Positions 8,330-16,848 of a stretch of DNA of 22,898 bases are shown piece after piece (position 1 is the first letter of the stretch; every line of letters starts with the position of its first letter). The DNA lies in contig CM074810.1 of assembly GCA_037447605.1 (NCBI GenBank), positions 316,070 to 338,967 on the forward strand, given 5' to 3'. The notes beneath the pieces were generated by a model that was given only the letters and a program-made list of their open reading frames with translations, was not told the origin of the DNA and searched no databases. The stretch is from Zygnema circumcarinatum. Its lineage: Eukaryota; Streptophyta; Zygnematophyceae; Zygnematales; Zygnemataceae. The translations under genes and the position numbers were made by a program.

Positions 8330-8618
8330 CACGTGGCGGCATGAGACAGCACCACGATGCCATGTGGCAAAAATGCAATAAAGACAACTTTTCAACGCAT
8401 CTGGTGCCGACACGTGGCACCAAAGTCCAATGTCTGCTCTGAACTCCGGGCAGCCATCGCAACAAATCGAACTGCCACGTGTACGTTTTCTATTGACCGA
8501 CATCACAGGCAGGAGTAAAGAAGTTAATCAACCAAAAAAACTACCGAATTACCGAGGGCTCTGTTGGGCTGAACATCCAATGGGAATGCGCCACGTGTAT
8601 ATATTTGCGTACGTGGCG
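8330..8618 (+). promoter_or_regulatory. Cluster of G-box/ABRE-like ACGTG motifs upstream of the 263-aa gene
   Basis: CACGTG occurs at 8330-8335, 8412-8417 (as CACGTGGC), 8476-8481 and 8592-8597, with a further TACGTGGC at about 8610. The core plus GGC or GT flanks matches the plant ABRE/G-box bound by bZIP factors. The cluster lies 480-770 bp before the ATG at 9098. ACGTGGC also recurs elsewhere in the window, so function is inferred. Confidence 0.5.
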
Positions 8619-8721
8619 GAAAATGGTTGGTCGAGTCTATTTCACAGTCGAGAAAGCCCCTCGTGGAGGCCCACTTGCAGGCCCATACATCCCCCCATGG
8701 CCATTCCATGAGCATGTATGC

Positions 8722-8960
8722 TCACATCCATGCATGCTCCCTGGTGGGACATTGTCATTGGCCATTTGCCCTTCTACCACGCACCCATGCCTCCATGCAT
8801 ATCACATGCCATATACGCCATCCCTGGCATCCACTACATGTCATCCACTCATGCAGCTTTCACTGTTTCATGGATCCATGCAGCCTGCATGCCTCCATGC
8901 ATGCCATTCATGTCAACTTTCATTATGGATCCATGCATCCATGCAGCCAGCATACATGGT
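8722..8960 (+). promoter_or_regulatory. CATGCA (RY-like) motif cluster upstream of the 263-aa gene
   Basis: CATGCATG or CATGCA words recur at about 8729, 8795, 8851, 8877, 8886, 8897 and 8931-8945. The RY element CATGCATG is the known site of B3 factors such as ABI3/FUS3. The same words also make up CATG-rich blocks near 3760 and 10200-10470, so this may be a repeat module rather than a promoter. Confidence 0.4.
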
Positions 8961-9097
8961 CCCTATGACCGCCCCAGCGGCCCATCTCTTTCAAACCCTA
9001 AAATTGCTCCCGCCCTCTCTGTCTGCCGCCGTAGCCATCCTCCGCCATCCGAGCTCCACGTTGCAGCGCGCCTGTTTCCGCCACCTTGAACGAGTCT

Positions 9098-9889
9098 ATG
9101 GCGTCCGCTGCAAACCGGCAGCTGCAGGAGCTTGAGGACGTCTCTGAGCCCTTCCCTGCTCTGAACACTCTGCGGGGCTTAGCGCACGGAGCTCACTTTG
9201 GAGAATCAGCTGCTCCGCCTCCTCTTCCTGATGCAGGAACTCTTCAGAAGGAATATTTCCTGCACAGTGAGGACAGGGCAATTATTGAACCTGAAGCTGT
9301 ACCTGCATCTGTTGAGAAGGTAGGGCCAAAAAATAGGTCGGAGGAGCATAAGACTGAGGACATGGACGAGAGAAAGTCAGAAATTCCTTTGAACTCAGCT
9401 TCGAATCTGAATTTGAAGGAAGATTTGAATCCAACGGAGAATTCTGAAAGGCAGTTCAGACTTCCGGCAACTGGAGAGGTCGAAGCTGCAATATCTGCAG
9501 CCGCAACGGAGACAAGCAATAATAATTTTCGAAACGCGGAACTGTCAACGGATTTGCCACATGTGAAAGCTGTAGTGGTAGAGCGTGTTCTTAAGGTTTC
9601 TGAGCTGCAGGAATCCGTGACTGCCAACGGAAGTCTTGCAGGAAACTTGGTGGAAATTTCTTCTGCTTGTGTTGTGGATACATATGTGGCAGAAAATTTC
9701 AACGGTTACAGTCCAATTGCAGAAAATTCGTCGCATGGAGACAGTAGGGAATTACGGAACAGTGGCTTGGATGCGTCAGGCTCTGCAATGGAGGACACGG
9801 AATTGTTGAAGCCATCAAAGTCTACGAGGGAGGGCTTGGGGTCGGCCATGGCTGCTGTGAGGGCGGTTCTGCCGGATGAAGATTTATGA
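9098..9889 (+). CDS. Hypothetical protein, acidic, 263 aa, single exon
   Basis: ATG at 9098 (context GTCTATGGCG) opens 263 codons ending TGA at 9887-9889. I do not recognise a domain. The protein is acidic and rich in Glu, Ser, Ala and Asn, with no signal peptide, membrane segment or Cys cluster, and looks largely disordered. It starts with a short helical-looking stretch (ANRQLQELEDVSEPFPAL) and ends with AMAAVRAVLPDEDL. Support as a gene: the longest intron-free frame in the window not made of simple repeats, a balanced amino-acid composition, an AATAAA 58 nt after the stop, and a GC drop at the stop. Codon use is mixed. It could also be the first or last exon of a longer gene; no splice signal forces that. 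Confidence 0.7.
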   Translation: MASAANRQLQELEDVSEPFPALNTLRGLAHGAHFGESAAPPPLPDAGTLQKEYFLHSEDRAIIEPEAVPASVEKVGPKNRSEEHKTEDMDERKSEIPLNSASNLNLKEDLNPTENSERQFRLPATGEVEAAISAAATETSNNNFRNAELSTDLPHVKAVVVERVLKVSELQESVTANGSLAGNLVEISSACVVDTYVAENFNGYSPIAENSSHGDSRELRNSGLDASGSAMEDTELLKPSKSTREGLGSAMAAVRAVLPDEDL

Positions 9890-9947
9890 CTCTGATGCAC
9901 TCAACTTTGATAAAGTCACAAGGCACCAGCGTAGTGTCAACTCACGC

Positions 9948-9953
9948 AATAAA
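9948..9953 (+). terminator. AATAAA polyadenylation signal of the 263-aa gene
   Basis: A canonical AATAAA 58 nt downstream of the stop codon at 9889, in an A-rich context. This agrees with transcription ending soon after. Confidence 0.55.
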
Positions 9954-10159
9954 GAAAATATGTCATACCTACCTACCTATAGAGCTTCACTTTTCGAAGT
10001 TCGCTGCTTGTTGTATCCTGCAATGCAATGCAGTGGTTCCAATGAACTGGCAGGGCACAGTAGTCTGTCCCTGAGGCTGTTTCTGAAGGGTTTTAAAATT
10101 TGGGCTTTTGGGCGGAACTGAGCCATTCACACTTCAACAACGTTGTTTTGGCACCGCGT

Positions 10160-10470
10160 TGACCTTCACTTTCTATCCAGCATTTGTTTGCACGACCTTC
10201 AGCATGGCACGTCGGCTTGCTCGCATGCCATGTGTAGTTCATGCCCATGTTGTTGTTGCACATGGATGTTGGCTGCTTGCATGCACCCATGCCGCCCGTC
10301 ATGATCACAATGTCTTCACATTCTTCCAATTTGTGTACGTGGATCAGGTTGCATGCTCATGCGTATGCCTGTGTGTGTGTGTGCACATGCATGCATTGAT
10401 CTCATAAAGGCGAAGCCATCCAATGTCCATGGACATAACAACAACAACATGGTTGGAGAACCATGCATGT
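10160..10470 (+). repeat. CATG-rich module plus dispersed core repeat (copy B)
   Basis: CATGCC, CATGCA and CCATG words are dense from about 10200, with a short GT run at about 10372-10382. Positions 10393-10465 are the second copy of the core seen at 3863-3928 (GCATTGATCTCA, then GGCGA, GCCATC, AATGT, CATGGACA). The order CATG block then core is the same in both copies. Confidence 0.65.
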
Positions 10471-10829
10471 CCATGTGCCCATGTGTCCTCTCATGTTGAA
10501 GATGTTATGGAGCACAATCTCCGCCAAAGCGTACTTGAGCAAGTGTGTGCGCATAGTGACGCATATAACCAATAAAAGCCCCCGCCAGAGAACTGCCTCT
10601 CAAGCGTGCGCCTACCCGATCCAGCGGCCACACCGCACAGCGCACGCGTTCGAATGTCGTGTGAGCGCGCGCATCCATACGCCACCCCGGAGAGCGCTCC
10701 CGTCCGTCCGATCGTCCACTTCGACGGCCGCGATGCGCTCCGTGGTGTTTGGAACGCGTGGAGATTTCAGGATCTGGATAGCGCCTGGTAAGCCCACACA
10801 GACGCTGCCAGCGCGCCACGTGTCTACCC
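10471..10829. other. GC-rich intergenic sequence, no gene recognised
   Basis: Several short overlapping frames exist on both strands, but none shows a domain, low-frequency residues in a protein-like pattern, or splice signals that link to a neighbour. One CACGTG lies at 10817-10822. Confidence 0.45.
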
Positions 10830-10990
10830 AAGCGTCGCACGGCATCCACTGATCGCTGAGCCGTGCGACGTGCGTGCGATGGTTTAGAGTCCGTGCGACG
10901 CTCGTGCGGCGCCAAGCGACGCGACTGCGACCCGTGCGACTATAGTGCGACGATCCCGCGACCTCCATGCGACGCGTGTGCGACGGTCCT
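10830..10990 (+). repeat. TGCGAC-rich block
   Basis: GTGCGACG/TGCGAC words recur about nine times in 160 bp at irregular spacing of 10-25 bp, giving a GC-rich block between unlike repeats. No coding pattern is evident. Confidence 0.7.
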
Positions 10991-11060
10991 GCAGGCTCCT
11001 TTTGAGGGCCTCGGGAGTACAGTACAGTAGTTCACAGATCGGACCATTAGACAAACCAGT

Positions 11061-11227
11061 CGACTGGTTGGCAACCAGTGGTTGCGGACCGAAACAACCA
11101 TTCGACTGGTTGCCAACCAGTGCCGCCGGATCGAAACAACCATTCGACTGGTTTGGAACCAGTGGCGCAGGACTGAAACAACCATTCGACTGGTTCGGAA
11201 CCAGTGATCCAATGGTTGGCAACCATT
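11061..11227 (+). repeat. 42-bp tandem array of hairpin dyads (array 1)
   Basis: Units start at 11061, 11103, 11145 and 11187. Each opens CG followed by a 17-nt dyad with 7-bp arms ACTGGTT/AACCAGT and a 3-nt loop, then about 23 nt ending GAAACAACCATT. Loops differ between units (GGC, GCC, TGG, CGG) while arms stay identical. The array ends with a variant dyad AATGGTT-GGC-AACCATT at 11211-11227. Confidence 0.9.
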
Positions 11228-11309
11228 GAATTTCTGAAATTATGCCTTTTTGCAAAAATGGGTCGTATGTGTTTTTTGGTGGGTTGCCAACCGTTGACAA
11301 CTAGTGTAA

Positions 11310-11395
11310 CAAGCCTGATGCGTACAGATGCGTACGGATTCGTACAGCCGAGTTGTACGATTATACGGAGATTCTGTACGGCCGAACCGTAATAG
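11310..11395 (+). repeat. GTAC/TACGG-rich block
   Basis: GCGTACAG, GCGTACGG, CGTACAGCC, TTGTACG and TGTACGGCC follow one another at spacing of about 10-15 bp. A sister block lies at 18261-18520. Confidence 0.65.
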
Positions 11396-11460
11396 TTTTC
11401 TCCGAAACGCCGACGGCATTTTGGTAACTGTAGCGTTCAGTTCGCTACAACTAGTGATTT

Positions 11461-11740
11461 AATGGTTGCCAACCATTTGATTTAATGGATATAACCATTC
11501 GACTGGTTGCCAACCAGTGCCGCCAGATCGAAACAAACATTCGACTGGTTGCCAACCAGTGGTTGCGGACCGAAACAACCATTTCACTGGTTGCCAACCA
11601 GTGGCATCCACTGGTTCCAAACCAGTCGACTGGTTGCCAACCAGTGGTTGCGGACCGAAACAACCATTCGACTGGTTGCCAACCAGTAGACGTCCAACCA
11701 TTGCCATCCAATGGTTGTCCAATGGTTGCCGATCCACTGG
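11461..11740 (+). repeat. 42-bp tandem array of hairpin dyads (array 2)
   Basis: Seven 17-nt dyads start at 11461, 11502, 11544, 11586, 11610, 11629 and 11671. The first has arms AATGGTT/AACCATT; the others have ACTGGTT/AACCAGT. Most are 42 bp apart and followed by the GAAACAACCATT tail as in array 1; one interval holds an extra dyad with loop CCA. The block ends in loose CCAATGG words. Confidence 0.9.
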
Positions 11741-12165
11741 TCCGAACTGTGATGCCTTTACCATTTGGTCGGCAACCGGACCGGGGTGAGAGTACCAGGA
11801 CGAAGTACAGTACGCCCTAAGTACACCTCCCATGGATGACTGTAGCGTTTCACTACAGGGAGACTCCGTTCGAAAATTTACATTTTAAAAAATCTGCAAC
11901 TGAGACATATTAAAATAGCAGTGGACATTGCATGCACACAATGAGAATGGAAAAACAAATGACACAAAAGAAAAGTGTCTATTCAATGAGTTGCTTATAC
12001 AATGTCCTAAGTTTGCCAATGCGGCGAGAGTTAAGCGACAAAAAAGTAACTGGCAGCATACGTCTAAGCCTGAGTAACGGGCGATTAGGTGTACGGCACC
12101 TGGATGTAAAAGAGAAGATTTCTTAAAAGCTAGCTACCAAAAAATATATACGACAACATAAGAAT
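11741..12165. other. Intergenic, no feature recognised
   Basis: This lies between the dyad arrays and the 3' end of the polyphenol oxidase. It contains a GTAGCG...CACTAC partial inverted repeat at about 11839-11857 and A-rich sequence. No gene is supported. Confidence 0.45.
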
Positions 12166-12184
12166 GTCTTATTTTCAATAAGAC
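12166..12184. repeat. Perfect 8-bp hairpin downstream of the polyphenol oxidase stop
   Basis: GTCTTATT (12166-12173), loop TTC, AATAAGAC (12177-12184). It lies about 100 nt after the stop codon on the minus strand, so probably in the 3' UTR. It could be a 3'-end processing or stability element; its role is not known. Confidence 0.6.
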
Positions 12185-12284
12185 CTGCTAGCGTGCGTTG
12201 CCCTAACTCCAATTTCCAATTTGTATGTACAAATGTTCTGCCGCGCAGAGGACCGGCCCCCTTCGACGGCATTCTTTCTGGCCA

Positions 12285-15200
12285 CTAAGATTCCTGCAGT
12301 TCGTATCGATCGTATATGTAGTCCGCTGAGTGCGGGTCTGCGAGCTCCCTGTCGATAGTCTCCAACACATCCAAGTTCGTGTGCGGTTGGTCCGCAGGGA
12401 GAGACCTGAAGACATTCACAAAGCTTCCATCCGCGATCTCATCGTACAGGCCGTGGCCAGCGCACACCCCTGAAGGGTTGCCGTTTCCGGGCCACACCAC
12501 GCCGGGATGGACTGTGCCCGCATCCAAAATGTTGGTGAGGCTACCAAAGTCGGGGTACACTTTCGGGTCGTGGCTGGGAAATGTGAAGCCCGTCTCGTTC
12601 CAGGGCCTGTCGGGGAAGCGCAGGCGCCACGAGACAATGAGGCGGTCGATGTTGGTGTGGATGGGGTAGAACAACGGATCAAGGGCAGCCACAGCGTTGT
12701 CTGCATTGTTGCACAACACAACGAACAATTCACACAGCCACAAAAGAAATAAGGTTGCGGGTTAAGACATTCACTTTCTCTCGTCTTTTTCTTCTTCCTA
12801 ACTCTAGCTCACCCTCCCAATCCCTCTCCACCCCCTCTCTTTCTCTCTACCCCGCTCTCACCTGTCCCTCATTGCCCGTCTCCTCCTCCCTCCCTCCCTT
12901 CCTCCACGCCCTCTCCTATCTCCGTCGTCCACTTCGCCCCCTTGTCCTTGCACTCCCCTCTCTGCAAAGCCCTCACGAGAACTCGAAAAGGGAGAAGAGA
13001 AGAAGAGCCCACCGAGGTAGTCTCCCACTGTTCTCGAAACGCTGCACATGCCGTAGAGTGCGAACTCCCAGTGCTCAGAGAGAGCATCGGTAACCTTCAG
13101 ATTCAACCTATGGGCCAACCGGGTGATGGCGTTCTCAGGCAAGCACATCGGCGTTTCCTGAACACGCGAGACAAACAACATAAGGGAAGTTTGTACGAGA
13201 CTTACCGAGGGAAGATTGAAGTCCTCAATTCAGCATTCAAGCCAAACTATTCATCGACAGTAAGAGTGATGAGGTCGACCCATTTTTACGGTCCAATGGT
13301 AGCTTACTTTTGCACTTCTCATTTTGGAATATGAGCTTTTTGGCTCCATAATTTTCGGCATGACACATGCACCTTAAAAGTTGAACGGAAAACTCCGAGA
13401 TCTGCTACAGTTAGTTTATTTGTCTCATAATGATCTAACCCTCTCGCATCCGAGCAGTTCTCAACAAACATGTGCTTTGATTGCACTGTAAGGAAAGAAA
13501 GAATGTCCATTTCTTGCATTTATTTCCTGTCTTCTGGAATAAGTACTCACAATGTCACATCGGCAGCCGCAGTCCTGCAACGGTTGATCCAAAGTGCAGC
13601 GTTTGTCGCATACAATGCATCCCTCTCTCACGCCCTGACTCCGATACGACCCGCCGACCGTTACGGCCGAAGTAAAGGCGGTCTCGCAGTCGTCGAGAGT
13701 TTCGAAAGCGGAGCAGTTCAGCTCGCCGACGACATCTTCGAACTTTGGAACACCGTACGAGCCGCCGATGCATGCATGATAAAAAGGATGCGTGTCTGCA
13801 CAGTGAGAGGTCCACCAGTTACCATCCAAAAGTGGCAACGCTCCTCCAAAACAAAAACCAAAGTCTTTACAGAAACAGCTGCGTGTTCAATTGCGGAATT
13901 TATGCAATCCTTCGACTCCAAAAGTAGACATGGATGGAGTGAAGTGCTGCTTACTAGAACTATCTAAGCAATTAATATAGTCGCCGAACACACTCTTCTG
14001 TGCACAAGTTTCCCAGGTTGTAATGTTTGGTGGAGTTGGCGGGGATCGAGGGCCGTATCGTGTGATGAAAGGAGCCTTGTTCACATTATCAGGTCTGCAA
14101 CGCAATAAGCGCACATGATCACGATAAGGGTACAACGGAGACAGGCTTTAGTTTCCAAATTGCGGAAGCTTGCATGGGAAAAACGGACTCAATGTCGACT
14201 GACGGAGTCGGGTAAGGTATGTGAACTTACCCTCGGAGAAAGCCATAGGCGTTTGTCGTATTGCTCGGGCCCAGTTTTCCCCACGTCAACTTTGAGAGCG
14301 CCAACGCTTCCGTGCCTGATGGAACTGTCCAGTTCGCGAACTGACCCGTAACAACTGCAAGCATGGAGATGAGATCCACGAAGCAAAATGAATGAAAAAA
14401 AACAAAAATAGCTCGACTGCACGGAGGGAGACATGATGAAATCGGAACCGTCAAAGCACTGTTATGGTAAAAAACTTATGTTACATGAAGCAACGTACAC
14501 AAAACATCTCCATGACAAGAATGGGAAAAAACCTGTAGATGTTACCTTGATAGTCATTCTGGGGGTCCCCTGTGTAGTTTCCGTAATAGTCGTCTGAAAA
14601 GAAAAAGCTTTGCAGTGGATCCTTCTCATTCAAGTAATCCCAATACGGCATAGCGAGGCTGGGATCTATGGACTGCCCCACCACATGAAGCTGACGTTAG
14701 AAGCGCCCGCGCTATCAACACAGATACACCACCTAACATATGAAGCATCATAATTTATTGTTATGTAAAGAAGGCATGTCGAAAGGGCCCCATGATTGGG
14801 CGAGCAATGCACCTGGAGAGAGAGCTCGAACATGCGCAGAAAAGCGCGGTGAAAGGTGACGAAGGCGGGCCCGTGATGGGCGAAATCGCACTCTGATGCC
14901 TTCACCCACACGGCCGCGGTGTGGAGTGCCGCCATCTCCATGTAGCTGCAGAACCTGCGCGGAAACAACGCGGGGAGCGGCATTGTCTTAGGGTGGCGCT
15001 TCTCCAAATGACAATTTTCCTCAGAGAAAGTCCCAAGGAGGAGCCGCTGTGGGAGAGCAGGAAGGGGGAAGGAGGTCAACCGAGATATGGACAGATATGA
15101 TATATGATATATGATGGATGACAGATATGGATAGATATGGACAGATGGGGGACAGGGTTGCAAAAATAAGGAAGAAAAATCGTGGAAAGAGAGGGAGGGA

Positions 15201-16402
15201 GGGAGGGAGGGAGGGAGGGAGGGAGGGAGGGAGGGGCGGGATGGTACGCCTGAAAGGGGAATACCTCGGGCCAAATATGGCCTGGCCTCTTTCTGTGGTG
15301 TGGTTCCGCATCACTTTGATGGCTGAAAAGTATTTCTCCAACTCGGTTTTGTCAAGAGAGCGTATGCTCCTGCGGACGTAGCTGACACGCACAGACACGA
15401 GGAAGGTCTGGCAACAAGGTGGAAAACATGAACACAAAATAAAAAGTCATCAGAATATATCGAATGGTCCAAAATCGCGTTAACAAGGTCACGAAGCATG
15501 TGCTCCCAGCACTTAAGGAGTTTCGAGAACCCAACCCCTTTGTGGGAATTCTTTGGGAAGTAGGTTCGACCCACCGCCGTGCTTGCGCCCGTCGAGCAGT
15601 CTTCAGAGGAGTCGGCGGAGATCGGGCAGGCGGAAACTTTGAGCAGCTGCTGACCGGGCTCGTAGAACGTGATGTTTCCTTGGCGCCCAAAAATTTGTTG
15701 TCCCTTGGGCCCCTCTGCGTGGAGGAGCCACCCCTCTGAAATGTTGCGGTTTTGCTTGAAGAGGCTGAACGCTGCGGGGTCCAAAAACGAAGGAGAAAGG
15801 AGCCCTTACTCAGCATGTGCCCATATGGAGGAAGTCAGCACTGGTCTCCAAAGCTCCTCCTTTTCAGAGGAACTTTTCAGAAGAAAGAGAGGAGGAGGGT
15901 CCATAGTGAGAGCGCTCACAGAAGGCGGTAGGTTTGTGGGGCTCCGCGAACACGCCCAAGTGCGCAAAAGCTGTGGCGGTCGCCACTTCCAACTCCACAC
16001 CCGACGCGTCAAAGATCGCCAAACCGCCTCCGCCATGGCTTGCCTGCACAGCGCACCCTCCTCACAGTACGCGGAATAAATTCAGGCCTCACCCTTTTTT
16101 AGGTGTTTTAGGGTTTTAAGGGTTTAGGGTCTAGCAACAGAAAGCTACTCGGCATCGAAGAATCAATAAAAAAAGAACACCTTTGTGGATCACTACTCTG
16201 CATTGACGCAAAGCCGCAAGAGGAGCACCTGCTGTGAGAGCGCGCTCTCCCTCTCAAGGCCCTCTCCCTCTAGGGAGGGAGAGAAGCGGGTCGGGTGAGT
16301 AGGCTTGGCGGAGGGCAGGCGGAGCGCATGTGCGTGCATGCCGCCGAAGTATGCGGCGCCGCAGAGCGTGAGGAACAGTGCCAGCCATGGCCTCCGCGCC
16401 AT
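12285..16402 (-). CDS. PPO: Tyrosinase / polyphenol oxidase, secreted, 11 exons, 658 aa, with Cys-rich insertion in CuB
   Basis: Model on the minus strand, 5' to 3': 16402..16229, 16043..15920, 15771..15575, 15407..15265, 14954..14813, 14672..14546, 14354..14231, 14094..13955, 13795..13551, 13157..13013, 12700..12285. All phases fit and total 1977 nt. Type-3 copper oxidases hydroxylate or oxidise phenols to quinones. Residues 1-26 are a signal peptide (basic start, hydrophobic core), so the protein should enter the secretory path rather than a plastid. CuA is complete: H224, H239 (AHHGPAF), H248 (FHRAFLRMFE), followed by SIDPSLAMPYWDYL (261-274), the family hallmark. CuB has H393 and H397 (HPFYHACIGG) and H535 in DPLFYPIHTNIDRL. 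About 138 residues separate H397 from H535, against roughly 30 in usual family members. The extra part (exons 9-10) contains about a dozen Cys. Ile534 replaces the first His of the common HH pair. Exon 3 to 4 is the least certain junction. Confidence 0.92.
12780..12960. repeat. Pyrimidine tract in PPO intron 10 (purine on the sense strand)
   Basis: The plus strand reads CTCTCC/CCTCCC-rich; the gene runs on the minus strand, so its transcript is GA-rich here. It sits within the 312-nt intron 12701-13012. Confidence 0.85.
15181..15238. repeat. (GGGA)n run in PPO intron 4
   Basis: About eleven GGGA units on the plus strand, thus (TCCC)n in the transcript of the minus-strand gene, within intron 14955-15264. 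G-quadruplex or triplex formation is possible. Confidence 0.9.
16089..16136. repeat. TTTAGGG-like motifs in PPO intron 1
   Basis: TTTTAGGTGTTTTAGGG and AAGGGTTTAGGGTCTAG lie in intron 16044-16228. On the transcript strand they read as CCCTAAA. Confidence 0.6.
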
Positions 16403-16846
16403 CCTGCACCGCCTCGCCTCGCCACCAGGAGGAGGAGAAGGTTTGAGAACAGGAATACCCCTTTACGTCGTCTTCTTACCTCTTTCTTTCTGTACTTATT
16501 GGTCCTTCTTGACCTCTCCGTCAAATGCAATAATTCCAAACGTCCATTCGAGGAATGTTTCCATTTTTCATCAGTGGTGGCATCTCTCATTGTTTAGACA
16601 TACCTTATTTGAATCATCCCTGTTCCTTTTCCTGCGCCCCGACTTTCCACTCCGTTACCTCTTCTACTCCCCACACTCTCCAGATCTCACTTGTATTCTG
16701 ATTCTTTTTTCACTCTCCCCTCTTAGCACTCACTCAATGCCCTTCTCTCTCCCGCCGAACGTCCGTCGCCCTCTCACCTCTCCCAACCTCACTCTATTTT
16801 ATAGCTTCTCTCCTCTCGCCTCGCACTGGTGCGTTTTGATTTAGGG
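16403..16846. other. PPO upstream region, no gene recognised
   Basis: This separates the PPO start from the foldback element. The plus strand is pyrimidine-rich from about 16610 to 16815. The open frames on either strand show no domain and are probably chance. It should contain the PPO promoter; no clear TATA box was assigned. Confidence 0.45.
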
Positions 16847-16848
16847 TA

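Noticed and set aside
10463-10968. Overlapping frames of 118-136 codons on both strands in the GC-rich part.
   Set aside because: High GC lowers stop frequency; frames on both strands are similar in length, Arg/Ser-rich and without domains or splice links.
10945-11229. An open frame with a 14-residue repeat (DWLPTSGCGPKQPF) over the 42-bp array, a possible repeat protein.
   Set aside because: 42 is a multiple of three, so any open frame gives a protein repeat. Both strands and several frames stay open, and there is no start context, flanking gene structure or composition bias favouring one frame.
12858-13181. The exon at 13013-13157 as the carrier of the CuB HxxxH motif (around EHWEFALYG).
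   Set aside because: No HxxxH is present there. The true pair HPFYH lies in the preceding exon (13551-13795), once the acceptor TGTGCAG at 13796-13802 is used; this exon belongs to the insertion.
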